Positions 34,779 to 42,107 of a stretch of 42,618 bases of DNA are shown here, one piece after another. The translations under genes and the position numbers were made by a program. Every line of letters starts with the position of its first letter. Position 1 is the stretch's first letter. Below the pieces are notes generated by a model. That model made no database searches. It worked only from the letters and a program-made list of their open reading frames with translations, and had not been told where the DNA came from. The stretch spans positions 1 through 42,618 of the forward strand of contig CANKTT010000001.1 of NCBI GenBank assembly GCA_947486505.1, given 5' to 3'. This stretch comes from Actinomycetota bacterium. Its GTDB lineage: Bacteria > Actinomycetota > Actinomycetes > S36-B12 > UBA5976.

Positions 34779-35522
34779 CTATGACGTAACCCTGATGCTT
34801 TTGACCGTTGCCTTTAGTGGATTTGTGGTTCCGTTTCCTTTTTGAGACAACGTGAGTTTGCAAGTTCCGGCCTTGATGCCTGTGACTGTGAAGCTAGCTC
34901 CCTTAACAGCAACACGACAGTTCTTGGAAGTTGAAGTTGTGACAACCATTAACAGTCCAGCGTTAGTTGTTTTCTTGAATGAAATAGACCTTCCAACTTT
35001 TACGGCTGAGCTAATTGTTGGACGCGTCTGTGTTGCCTTCGGAGTCGGAGTCAAAGTTACAAATGAAATCGGGATAATCGTGTCCAAACTAAAGTCCGAG
35101 CTTCCACCCATGTGATCACGACGAACAAAAATACCGCAAGCATCAACGGAACAATCAAATGTAGTTGACCCAATAGTAAATTCTTTCAAGACTGACAATT
35201 GATTTGCCTGCGAAGCAACACCTGCACCCATGCCACCATTTGTTGTCAACCAAAGACTTTCCGACATGCCGCTGCGGCACTTTGTTGCATCTGGTCGCGG
35301 AGAAACTCCGGCTGATGCGCATTGGTATACATAGATTCCTTGATTAGTCGGAATTCCTGAGACAGATACGCTTACCGTTTCTCCAGCAAGAGCCAAGTTA
35401 GTTGTCTTTGACACCGTAACTGTCAGCGGTGACACAGCATTCGCTGGAGCTGAAATTGCACCACTAGCAAGCAGTGTGGTTGCTGTCACACTGAGCACGA
35501 GCGTTTTTAATGATTTGTTCAT
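34779..35522 (-). CDS. Secreted neocarzinostatin-like four-Cys protein, two domains
   Basis: 247 residues with a Sec signal peptide (about 1-29, ending ISAPANA). Domain 1 (30-155) is beta-rich and resembles the neocarzinostatin-like Ig fold: GIYVYQC (Cys68), Cys82, then FDC-x4-C (Cys124, Cys129) and VRRDHMGG (His137). Domain 2 (about 162-247) is a small beta domain with a further pair of cysteines. It follows its paralogue by 41 bp in the same direction and is divergent from hmuTUV, suggesting an extracellular heme- or ligand-capturing role. That is inference; no biochemical relative is known to me with certainty. Confidence 0.7.
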   Translation of the reverse strand: MNKSLKTLVLSVTATTLLASGAISAPANAVSPLTVTVSKTTNLALAGETVSVSVSGIPTNQGIYVYQCASAGVSPRPDATKCRSGMSESLWLTTNGGMGAGVASQANQLSVLKEFTIGSTTFDCSVDACGIFVRRDHMGGSSDFSLDTIIPISFVTLTPTPKATQTRPTISSAVKVGRSISFKKTTNAGLLMVVTTSTSKNCRVAVKGASFTVTGIKAGTCKLTLSQKGNGTTNPLKATVKSIRVTS

Positions 35523-35563
35523 GATTTCCCGTTTCTTTTCATTTGATTGAGATTTTGAGGTAA

Positions 35564-36067
35564 CTACTTCTTAAACTTCACTGGAAGTATTACGTCCGCT
35601 TTTCGATTACTTGAATTTGTGTGATCTGCTCGGGTAACAACTGCGCACTTAACCACCGCACAATCAATTGATCCGATGTACCGAGGAATGGTCAGACTCT
35701 GTTTGAACCCACCAGACTTTGAAAATGGTTTAGCAATTGACTTGCCATACGATGGTGGGTTCGAGGAGATCCAAATAGATCCGCTAGCTGTCCCAGAGGT
35801 ATTAACCCCGCCACCGCAAGGTCCCGGCACCACACCTTTGGCATTCACTACACAGAACGCGAGGTAGATTCCTAACTTTGGGTTGTACTTTGCGCCACTC
35901 ACAGTCACGGTTTGTCCACTCTTAACGTTGGTTGCCGAAACTGTCAGGACTTGTCCAGTTGGACCCTTCACTGTGCTGGAATTGGATTTGGCTTGGGTTG
36001 GAACCACTGCTGCACTCAGCAAAATGAGAGCACTCAACCCACTCGCTATGTTCCAACTTTTTCGCAT
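35564..36067 (-). CDS. Secreted neocarzinostatin-like four-Cys protein, single domain
   Basis: 167 residues with a signal peptide (about 1-26, AAVVPTQA). The mature domain shares its pattern with the downstream neighbour: GIYLAFC (Tyr68, Cys72), Cys84, IDC-x4-C (Cys136, Cys141) and TRADHT (His149). In both proteins the histidine is eight residues after the last cysteine and the tyrosine four before the first. It starts 82 bp from hmuT in the opposite direction. Such proteins accompany hemin-type ABC loci in actinobacteria; a surface binding role is likely but not shown. Confidence 0.7.
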   Translation of the reverse strand: MRKSWNIASGLSALILLSAAVVPTQAKSNSSTVKGPTGQVLTVSATNVKSGQTVTVSGAKYNPKLGIYLAFCVVNAKGVVPGPCGGGVNTSGTASGSIWISSNPPSYGKSIAKPFSKSGGFKQSLTIPRYIGSIDCAVVKCAVVTRADHTNSSNRKADVILPVKFKK

Positions 36068-36099
36068 AACGCTAAGTTAATTGATCGCACGAAAATGAG

Positions 36100-36116
36100 C
36101 CTGACACAGTGTCAGG
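36100..36116. promoter_or_regulatory. Perfect palindrome, candidate operator of the heme locus
   Basis: CCTGACACAGTGTCAGG has perfect 8-bp arms around one A. It lies in the 82-bp divergent promoter between the secreted-protein genes and hmuT, about 20 bp upstream of the hmuT -10 candidate. The form fits a dimeric repressor such as TetR; it does not match the DtxR/IdeR consensus. Confidence 0.6.
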
Positions 36117-36137
36117 ACAGAGTTGGCTGAATCGGGG

Positions 36138-36143
36138 GATACT
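36138..36143 (+). promoter_or_regulatory. Candidate -10 box of hmuT (leaderless)
   Basis: GATACT lies six bases before the hmuT ATG. TGAGG lies between and could also serve as a weak ribosome-binding site. Confidence 0.35.
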
Positions 36144-36149
36144 TGAGGC

Positions 36150-37157
36150 ATGCAAAATCGCCGGTTGTTAGCGAGAATTTCAGGTCTGGGCCTGATGATT
36201 TTGCTAGTTTGTTCCTGCAGCGCGATTGATAACGCCAATAGTGCAAACCCAGCCAAACTTGATTCGCAGGTTGATTTGCAATGCTTGGGTGACCTGGAAC
36301 CATTGTCCAGCGCAAGACCTGCGTTGCCGGTAACCGTTATGTCTGCTTCAGGTGAATCAATAACAATTTCCTCAGTTGATCGCGTGATTAGCTTGGCTCC
36401 GGGTAGCGCAGAAATTGTATGGGCCCTTGGGCTTGGCGATTTAATTGCAGGTAAAGATTTGGTTAGCAGCTATCCCGGATCTGATGAGACGCCAATAGTT
36501 AATCCAGGTCACGAAGTCGCGCTGGAAACACTGCTTAGCCTTAAACCTACTTTAGTTTTGGCAGATGAAAGCGATGAGAACGCTGATGCAATTCAAAAGT
36601 TAACTGAACTAGGTATTCCGGTTGTAGCAATTCCAGAAGCAACAGCCGTGAGTGAAATTTCGTCACGCATCTCTGCAGTGGCAAATGCTTTAGGGGTTAA
36701 GTCATCGGGTGACGAACTTGTCGCTGCGACAGAAGCAAAACTCACCGAGGTTGCTTCAGCTGCAGTATCGGAAAAGAAGATAGCTTTTCTATATCTAAGA
36801 GGCAATGCTGGGGTTTATCTCATCGGTGGCAACGGCAGCGGCGCCGACTCAATCATTGCTGCACTTGGAGCCAAAGATGCTGGCGCTGAATTAGGTATCG
36901 AAGGTTTTGCGCCATTGACTGCAGAATCATTAGCGAAGGCTAACCCTGACGTTTTGATGGTGATGAATGAAGGCCTGGAATCTGTTGGTGGAATTGAAAA
37001 GCTTCTGGCGTTACCAGGAGTTTCAAGTACTTCTGCGGCAAAGAATTCGGCAGTGCTTCAGGCTGATGATCGAGTGTTGCTTTCCTTTGGACCACATACG
37101 CCCAATGTCATTTCTTGTTTAGCTGAACAATTATCAAGCTTTAATGAGCCAGCATGA
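36150..37157 (+). CDS. hmuT: Hemin ABC transporter substrate-binding lipoprotein (HmuT-like)
   Basis: Class III (FecB-type) solute-binding protein, 335 residues, with an N-terminal hydrophobic signal and a Cys21/Cys23 lipobox region. VDRVISLAPGSAEIVWALGLGDLIAG starts the first lobe. His121 in VNPGHEVALETLL, and Tyr215 with Arg217 in FLYLRGNAGVYLIGG, match the spacing and context of the axial ligands (His and Tyr with a Tyr-x-Arg) reported for corynebacterial HmuT, which points to heme rather than siderophore or B12. The stop overlaps hmuU by 4 bp. Confidence 0.8.
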   Translation: MQNRRLLARISGLGLMILLVCSCSAIDNANSANPAKLDSQVDLQCLGDLEPLSSARPALPVTVMSASGESITISSVDRVISLAPGSAEIVWALGLGDLIAGKDLVSSYPGSDETPIVNPGHEVALETLLSLKPTLVLADESDENADAIQKLTELGIPVVAIPEATAVSEISSRISAVANALGVKSSGDELVAATEAKLTEVASAAVSEKKIAFLYLRGNAGVYLIGGNGSGADSIIAALGAKDAGAELGIEGFAPLTAESLAKANPDVLMVMNEGLESVGGIEKLLALPGVSSTSAAKNSAVLQADDRVLLSFGPHTPNVISCLAEQLSSFNEPA

Positions 37158-38152
37158 CAAGAGTGAAGCCAGCGGTACTTATCTCTTTACTTTCAGTGCT
37201 GGTTGTTTTGGTTTTTTTGGTCAGCCTCTCAATTGGGGCTTATCAACTTTCCTTATCTGAAATTCTCTCTGTGTTCAGGAATCCAGAGATTGCTAACCCA
37301 ATTACTTCGTCGATCATTTTCGATATCCGCATCCCACGTTTGATTTTGGGAATTGCCATTGGTGTTTCGTTGGCAGGGGCAACAACTTTGATGCAGTCGT
37401 CAATGCGAAATGCTTTAGCAGACCCCGCACTGCTGGGCCTGGCAGCCGCGTCAGCTCTCGGAGTAGTGGTAGCGCTAGTGCTTGGGTTCGACTTTGGTGG
37501 CATCGCTGCGTTTTTGTTCGCACTCCTGTTTACTGTGGTCGCATTCTTACTGCTACTGGTTGGACACTTTGGTGGCAAGCGTGCTTCAGCACAAAACACC
37601 TTGCTGATCGGTGTGGCGCTAGGTGCGTTCTTCTTAGGTTTACTTGGAGTGCTTGCAACTAGCCTCGACAATCCGCAATTGCGAGCTATGACCTTGTGGA
37701 GCTTTGGCTCGCTATCACTTGCAACTCAGACGACTGCCAGCGTTGCTCTAGTTGCGGCAGTTGCTGGATTTCTGGTGTCTTGGATTCTTGCACCCAAACT
37801 AGATTTGTTGCTGTTGGGCGAGCGAATGGCCAGAACACTTGGCGTTGAGACGAGAAAACTACGAATGGTTTCGCTGCTTCTGATTTCGCTACTGGTAACA
37901 GCGGCAGTTTATGGAGCTGGTGTTATCGCATTCCTTGGACTTTTTTCAGTTACGGTTGCCAGAGCGCTGGTTGGACCCCGTCACCGCCTACTTCTGTTAA
38001 CCGGCTCGCTTTTTTCAGTGTTAACAATTTTGGTTTGTGATTTGCTCGCGCGAACTATTTCAGCTCCAATTGATTTGCCAATTGGCTTTCTCACCTCATT
38101 AATTGGCGCACCAGTTTTAATCATGATTTTGGCAAGGACAGCAAATGACTGA
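37154..38152 (+). CDS. hmuU: Hemin ABC transporter permease (FecCD family)
   Basis: Multi-span inner-membrane permease of 332 residues with the usual FecCD blocks: DIRIPRLILGIAIGVSLAGATTLMQ, NALADPALLGLAAASALG, and ALVGPRHRLLLLTGSLFSV near the C-terminus. It works as a dimer with the ATPase next to it. Coupled at both ends by overlaps of 4 bp (hmuT) and 8 bp (ATPase). Confidence 0.88.
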   Translation: MTRVKPAVLISLLSVLVVLVFLVSLSIGAYQLSLSEILSVFRNPEIANPITSSIIFDIRIPRLILGIAIGVSLAGATTLMQSSMRNALADPALLGLAAASALGVVVALVLGFDFGGIAAFLFALLFTVVAFLLLLVGHFGGKRASAQNTLLIGVALGAFFLGLLGVLATSLDNPQLRAMTLWSFGSLSLATQTTASVALVAAVAGFLVSWILAPKLDLLLLGERMARTLGVETRKLRMVSLLLISLLVTAAVYGAGVIAFLGLFSVTVARALVGPRHRLLLLTGSLFSVLTILVCDLLARTISAPIDLPIGFLTSLIGAPVLIMILARTAND

Positions 38153-38795
38153 ATCACCTTTGCTGCAGTTAACTGATGGGGTTATCACTCGAGACAAGCA
38201 AACCTTGATTTCCCAAGTGAACCTAACTCTTGAACCAGGAGAGATTGCACTCCTGACGGGACCGAATGGTTCTGGGAAAAGCACCCTACTTACTGCGCTG
38301 GCAGGCGAAAAGTTCTTAAGTGCAGGCACTTTGATGTTTGGTACCACATCACGAGATGAAATCTCACTGAGAGACTTTGTAAAAAAGCGTTCGCTCATGT
38401 TGCAACAGGATGAGGCAGTAGATCAGCTCCGAGCCAGAGATGTTTTGGAACTTGCAGATATTAGTTCAGGTGTGCACGGCTACACGACAGAATTTATCCC
38501 GAAAATTTTCAATTCTGAATTAACTGAAAAAACGTTAGCAACCTTGTCCATTGGTCAGCGGACTCGAGTTTTTCTTGCGGCAGCAGCAATTCAAAACTCA
38601 GAAATATTGTTACTTGATGAGCCCACTGCGGGATTGGACAGTGAGGGCATTTCTGTTTTAGCTGAGTTTCTTGTTGCTCATACAGCCCAAGGACATTCGG
38701 CAATAATCGCTACTCATGAAAACAATTTACGGAACATAGCTAGGAAAGAGTTTGTAATCTCTGACGGAAAGTTAAGCGTTAAATCAATAGGTTAG
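38145..38795 (+). CDS. hmuV: Hemin ABC transporter ATP-binding protein, short
   Basis: ABC ATPase of 216 residues. Walker A GPNGSGKST is at 39-47, Walker B with LLLDEPTAGLD around 155-165, and the H-loop in IIATHENN. The signature is LSIGQRTR (134-141) instead of LSGGQ. HmuV proteins usually have about 255-270 residues, so this one is short, lacking most of the C-terminal tail. Its last 12 bp overlap the convergent DMT transporter gene. Confidence 0.85.
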   Translation: MTESPLLQLTDGVITRDKQTLISQVNLTLEPGEIALLTGPNGSGKSTLLTALAGEKFLSAGTLMFGTTSRDEISLRDFVKKRSLMLQQDEAVDQLRARDVLELADISSGVHGYTTEFIPKIFNSELTEKTLATLSIGQRTRVFLAAAAIQNSEILLLDEPTAGLDSEGISVLAEFLVAHTAQGHSAIIATHENNLRNIARKEFVISDGKLSVKSIG

Positions 38796-39698
38796 ATTTT
38801 TCGCCCGAGGACGAATTAGCTCTTGCACAATCGCGATACCAACCAAGACGATTAACGCCCCAACTGGTTCATACCAGTGAAGTTCTTCATTCAGCAAGAT
38901 AACGCCAGCCAATGTTGAAACGACCGGAATCGAATAAGTAACTGTAGACATCGCGATAGCTCCGGCACGTTTAACAATGACGAATCCAATTACTAAAGCA
39001 ACACCGGTACCAAGTACCCCAAGTGCCGTGATAGCCAACATCCCAGTGATCGGCCAAGACGTAATCTCATGTGGTGATGCGATTGCAAAAACTGCACAGA
39101 TTGTTGCACCAATAGTTAGTTGCGTTGCCACTGCACTAATTGGATCAAGATTGAGTGGAGTCACATGCTTACGTGTCCAAATTGCTGAAAAGGCATAACC
39201 AATTGTGCAGAGTGCACAGGCTATGTACGGCAGCCAATTGGATTGAAAGTTAACATCCCAAACTCCAAGCAGAGCTAGCAAACCTAAGAATCCGAGCAAC
39301 AGCCCACCAACGCGAAATGGATTTAGCTTTTCTTCTGGCAACATAAGTACTGCCAATATTGCGGTCCATAGTGGCATTGTTGAATTCAGAAGCCCAGCCG
39401 CAATTGAAGAAATGTGGTGAATTGCCCAAGCGAATATCGTGAAGGGAATCACTTGAGCCATCACAGTAATAAGGGCTAGATGTTTTATGGCCGGACCTTT
39501 GTATATGAAAGACCTTCGGGTGCCAATGACGATGGCAATCAAGGAAAGTGCGCCAAATGCCATGCGGGCAAAAGTTTGTTCGTATTGATCTAGGAAACTA
39601 CTGGCAACCTTGATAAAGAAAAATGAAAATCCCCAAATTGTTGTAAGTGTTAGCCAAAGCGCAAGCCAACTTTTGGCGGGAGATGCAGAGGAAGTCAC
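38784..39698 (-). CDS. EamA/DMT-family transporter
   Basis: Ten-helix drug/metabolite transporter with two EamA repeats, 304 residues. Typical features are WLALWLTLTTIWGFSFFFIKVASS at the start, PLWTAILAVLMLPEEKLNPFR in repeat one and LAGVILLNEELHWYEPVGALIVLVGI in repeat two. It probably exports amino acids or metabolites; the substrate is unknown. GTG start. It is divergent from the DUF3263 gene over a 97-bp gap rich in inverted repeats. Confidence 0.85.
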   Translation of the reverse strand: MTSSASPAKSWLALWLTLTTIWGFSFFFIKVASSFLDQYEQTFARMAFGALSLIAIVIGTRRSFIYKGPAIKHLALITVMAQVIPFTIFAWAIHHISSIAAGLLNSTMPLWTAILAVLMLPEEKLNPFRVGGLLLGFLGLLALLGVWDVNFQSNWLPYIACALCTIGYAFSAIWTRKHVTPLNLDPISAVATQLTIGATICAVFAIASPHEITSWPITGMLAITALGVLGTGVALVIGFVIVKRAGAIAMSTVTYSIPVVSTLAGVILLNEELHWYEPVGALIVLVGIAIVQELIRPRAKNLTY

Positions 39699-39730
39699 TT
39701 CCTAACCTTGGCACAGGCTGTACTACCACT

Positions 39731-39759
39731 TGTCATGACACCCCGAGGCGGGGGGTGAC
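39731..39759. repeat. Overlapping inverted repeats in a divergent promoter
   Basis: A perfect 10-bp palindrome, TGTCATGACA (39731-39740), runs into an imperfect hairpin in which GACACCCC (39737-39744) faces GGGGTGAC (39752-39759) with one mismatch. The element lies between the DMT transporter and DUF3263 genes and could hold an operator. Confidence 0.4.
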
Positions 39760-39782
39760 GGTAATTTGAGCAAGTAAAGGTT

Positions 39783-39788
39783 TAGCAT
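39783..39788 (+). promoter_or_regulatory. Candidate -10 box of the DUF3263 gene (leaderless)
   Basis: TAGCAT lies seven bases before the GTG start at 39796, with no Shine-Dalgarno sequence. Confidence 0.35.
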
Positions 39789-39795
39789 TGGGGAT

Positions 39796-40089
39796 GTGAA
39801 TGAAGCCCGCGCCCTCTCTGCTGACAACTCTGGAGTACTTCCAGAGCGCGATCAGCAGATCTTAGAATTTGAACGCCAATGGTGGAAATTCGCAGGCGCA
39901 AAAGAACAAGCAATTCGTGAGCAATTCGACATGTCTGCAACCCGTTACTACCAAGTGCTCAACTCCTTAATTGACCAGCCAGAGGCACTTGCCTTTGACC
40001 CAATGTTGGTCAAGCGCCTTCAGCGTATGCGCGCAGCGCGCCAAAGAGCACGTTCAGCTCGCCGCTTGGGCATCGAACTTAAGAAATAA
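39796..40089 (+). CDS. DUF3263 protein
   Basis: Small basic cytoplasmic protein of 97 residues, typical of actinobacterial DUF3263: LPERDQQILEFERQWWKFAGAK followed by a helix-turn-helix-like segment (IREQFDMSATRYYQVLNSLI) and an Arg-rich tail. DNA binding is plausible from the fold and charge, but the function is unknown. It is followed 9 bp later by the LytR_C gene, its usual partner. Confidence 0.88.
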   Translation: MNEARALSADNSGVLPERDQQILEFERQWWKFAGAKEQAIREQFDMSATRYYQVLNSLIDQPEALAFDPMLVKRLQRMRAARQRARSARRLGIELKK

Positions 40090-40098
40090 GAAGTTGCC

Positions 40099-40578
40099 AT
40101 GTCTGGCGGCCAAAGTTTTCACAAAAAGGTAACAATTCCTGCGTTAGTGATTTTGACTACCGTCAGTGCGCTCTTCCTAGTTGGTTACAAACTTTGGAAG
40201 CAAGATCCAAACCTAGTTGCAGATCAACCATCGTTTTCGGCATCACCTGTGGAATCAGTTCCTATTGAGCCAACACCAGATCCAAATGAGTCGGTTGATC
40301 CAAACCTAGACCTCTCTGGTCGTTTGCCAGTAATTGTGCTTAATGGAACCGAGACAGCAGGACTTGCAAAGTTGATGAGTGATGACTTACATGATGCTGA
40401 CTGGGTCATAGAAGAAACCGGAAACTGGACGGGCGATCCGTTACTTGAAACCACAATTTTTTATCCAGCAGATGGATTTAGTTCTGCCGAAGAATTAGCC
40501 AATCAGACGGGTGGCACCCCAGTTGAGGCAACACCAGATCTAAGCCAGACTGCCTTGACTTTGGTCATCATTAAATAG
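40099..40578 (+). CDS. Single-span membrane protein with LytR C-terminal domain
   Basis: 159 residues: a short cytoplasmic N-terminus, one transmembrane helix (about 13-32, IPALVILTTVSALFLVGYKL), an acidic Pro/Ser linker with PTPDPNES-type repeats, and a LytR_C domain (about 75-159) starting LPVIVLNGTETAGLA. Proteins of this form sit in the cell envelope; the domain is shared with LytR-CpsA-Psr ligases but the catalytic part is absent. Role unknown. Confidence 0.85.
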   Translation: MSGGQSFHKKVTIPALVILTTVSALFLVGYKLWKQDPNLVADQPSFSASPVESVPIEPTPDPNESVDPNLDLSGRLPVIVLNGTETAGLAKLMSDDLHDADWVIEETGNWTGDPLLETTIFYPADGFSSAEELANQTGGTPVEATPDLSQTALTLVIIK

Positions 40579-40602
40579 CTATTTGTTCAATAGTTAGTGG
40601 GT

Positions 40603-40623
40603 GAGTATCACAGTTTGATACTC
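40603..40623 (+). terminator. Weak intrinsic terminator after the LytR_C gene
   Basis: GAGTATCA and TGATACTC form a perfect 8-bp stem around CAGTT. The T-run (CTTTTT) comes about eight bases after the stem, so termination may be incomplete. Confidence 0.45.
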
Positions 40624-40651
40624 GAAATTGCTTTTTCCCAACCTCCTGATA

Positions 40652-40690
40652 CAGTTTTTCCACGGATGCAGTAACTGCATCTAAAAACTG
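40652..40690 (+). other. Hairpin directly upstream of the SAM riboswitch
   Basis: CAGTTTTT (40652-40659) pairs with AAAAACTG (40683-40690), and inside it GATGCAG pairs with CTGCATC around TAA. It abuts the aptamer and may belong to the leader fold or the promoter region. Its 3' arm closely resembles the P4 arm of the aptamer (CTAAAAACAG), which would permit alternative pairing. Confidence 0.4.
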
Positions 40691-40698
40691 AATACACC

Positions 40699-40820
40699 TC
40701 ATCCAGAGGGGCAGAGGGAACGGCCCGTTGAAGCCCCGGCAACCACCGCAGAACCGTTAAGGCCTTGCGACACGGTGCCAATTCCGACTAAAAACAGTTC
40801 GCTGTTTTTAGTACAGATGA
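40699..40820 (+). promoter_or_regulatory. SAM riboswitch (S-box/SAM-I-like)
   Basis: S-box core features are in order: P1 5' strand TCATC (40699-40703), the AGAGGGGCAGAGGGA kink-turn block, GGCCCGTTGAAGCCCCGGC, CAACC, P3, CGGTGCCAATTCC, a long P4 (11 perfect pairs, 40787-40797 with 40802-40812, TTCG loop), and P1 3' strand GATGA (40816-40820). The likely Shine-Dalgarno GAAAGG (40822-40827) directly follows P1, and upstream CC could extend P1 toward it. No terminator follows, so SAM binding probably blocks translation of the next gene. Confidence 0.92.
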
Positions 40821-40838
40821 CGAAAGGCTTCCAGCTCA

Positions 40839-42107
40839 ATGTCTGTAACACTCGAAAGAATCGATACTGCGCCGTTTGGTGCAGCAACCCATCTTGTCTG
40901 TCGTGCTTGTGGTGCTCATGCAAAACTTGGCGCGGATTATTCCTGTTGGGAATGCTTTGGCCCACTTGAAGTTGCATATGATTTTGGAACAGTAACGAGA
41001 GAACAGATCCAATCGGGTCCGTTCTCGCTTTGGCGTTATGCACCGCTGTTGCCGGTTCCTGCAAATATCGCCGAGTCGCGAAACCTTGCCCCTGGCATGA
41101 CTCGCTTGCATCGCGCCGACAACTTGGCAAAGGCACTAGGTATCACTGGAACGCTTTGGGTTAAAGATGACAGTGGTAACCCAACACATTCATTCAAAGA
41201 TCGTGTTGTTGCAGTCGCACAAAGTGCCGGCATCCAACTTGGCTTTAGTACTTTGGCCTGCGCTTCAACTGGAAACCTTGCGCATGCGGTAGCGGCCGCT
41301 GCGGCTCGCGCCGGACAGAAATCTGTGGTGTTAGTCCCTTCGAATTTGGAGCAACATAAGATCCAGGCAACCGCTGCGTACAACGGCCACGTAATCGGAA
41401 TCGAAGGAAACTACGACGACGTTAACCGACTTTGTGGCGAACTAATCGGCGAAGAAGTTTCAGCAGACTGGGGCTTTGTAAATGTAAACCTTCGTCCTTA
41501 TTACGCCGAAGGATCCAAAACTGTTGGTTATGAAATCGCCGAACAGCTTGGCTGGAGACTTCCGGACCAAGTTGTGATCCCAGTTGCATCGGGTGCATTG
41601 CTTACCAAAGTCGACAAAGGCTGGCGCGAGTTTGTTCAACTAGGTCTAGTTGAAAATCGGCCATGGCGAGTGTTTGGCGCACAAGCAACCGGATGCAATC
41701 CGGTTTCAACTGCATGGTCACAGGGCACAGACGTGGTTCGCCCAGTAAAGCCAGACACAATTGCAAAGTCATTAGCAATCGGAAATCCTGCCGATGGCCC
41801 TTATGCCCTTGATGCAGTTCGCCGAACTAATGGCGCGGTAGGCGACGTCACTGATGCGGAAGTAATCGAAGGCATCCGCCTGCTTGCCGAATGTGAAGGT
41901 ATCTTTGGCGAGACTTCTGGTGGAGTAACGGTTGCGGTAACTCGCAAACTGCTTGCAGAAGGCCTACTTGATCCAACGGCTGAAACCGTAATTGTTAATA
42001 CTGGTGAAGGCCTTAAAACACTTGATGCTGTAGCAACTGGAAATGGTTTCTCAGCAACAATCTCTCCAAATGTCGAATCCGTTGCAAAAGTTATCGAAGG
42101 TGCCTGA
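40839..42107 (+). CDS. Threonine-synthase-like PLP enzyme, candidate O-phosphohomoserine-dependent homocysteine synthase
   Basis: Fold-type II PLP enzyme of 422 residues, ThrC family. It has an N-terminal zinc ribbon with Cys21, Cys24, Cys36 and Cys39, and the PLP lysine Lys120 in NPTHSFKDR. The ASTGNLAHAV phosphate loop and FGETSGGVTVAVTRKLL follow. By family it would convert O-phosphohomoserine to threonine. However, it is preceded by a SAM riboswitch and coupled to a CysO-type sulfur carrier, which instead suggests sulfide transfer to O-phosphohomoserine to make homocysteine, as described for a ThrC homologue (MetM) in Streptomyces. The sequence alone does not decide between the two. Confidence 0.85.
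   Translation: MSVTLERIDTAPFGAATHLVCRACGAHAKLGADYSCWECFGPLEVAYDFGTVTREQIQSGPFSLWRYAPLLPVPANIAESRNLAPGMTRLHRADNLAKALGITGTLWVKDDSGNPTHSFKDRVVAVAQSAGIQLGFSTLACASTGNLAHAVAAAAARAGQKSVVLVPSNLEQHKIQATAAYNGHVIGIEGNYDDVNRLCGELIGEEVSADWGFVNVNLRPYYAEGSKTVGYEIAEQLGWRLPDQVVIPVASGALLTKVDKGWREFVQLGLVENRPWRVFGAQATGCNPVSTAWSQGTDVVRPVKPDTIAKSLAIGNPADGPYALDAVRRTNGAVGDVTDAEVIEGIRLLAECEGIFGETSGGVTVAVTRKLLAEGLLDPTAETVIVNTGEGLKTLDAVATGNGFSATISPNVESVAKVIEGA

Noticed and set aside
40699..40820. SAM-IV riboswitch, the usual actinobacterial class
   Set aside because: The order and sequence of the kink-turn, GGCAACC and GGTGCCAATTCC blocks and a long P4 before P1 fit S-box/SAM-I better.
40699..41136. 145-codon open frame on the minus strand over the riboswitch
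   Set aside because: It runs antisense to a conserved aptamer and the zinc-ribbon coding region and has no family resemblance.
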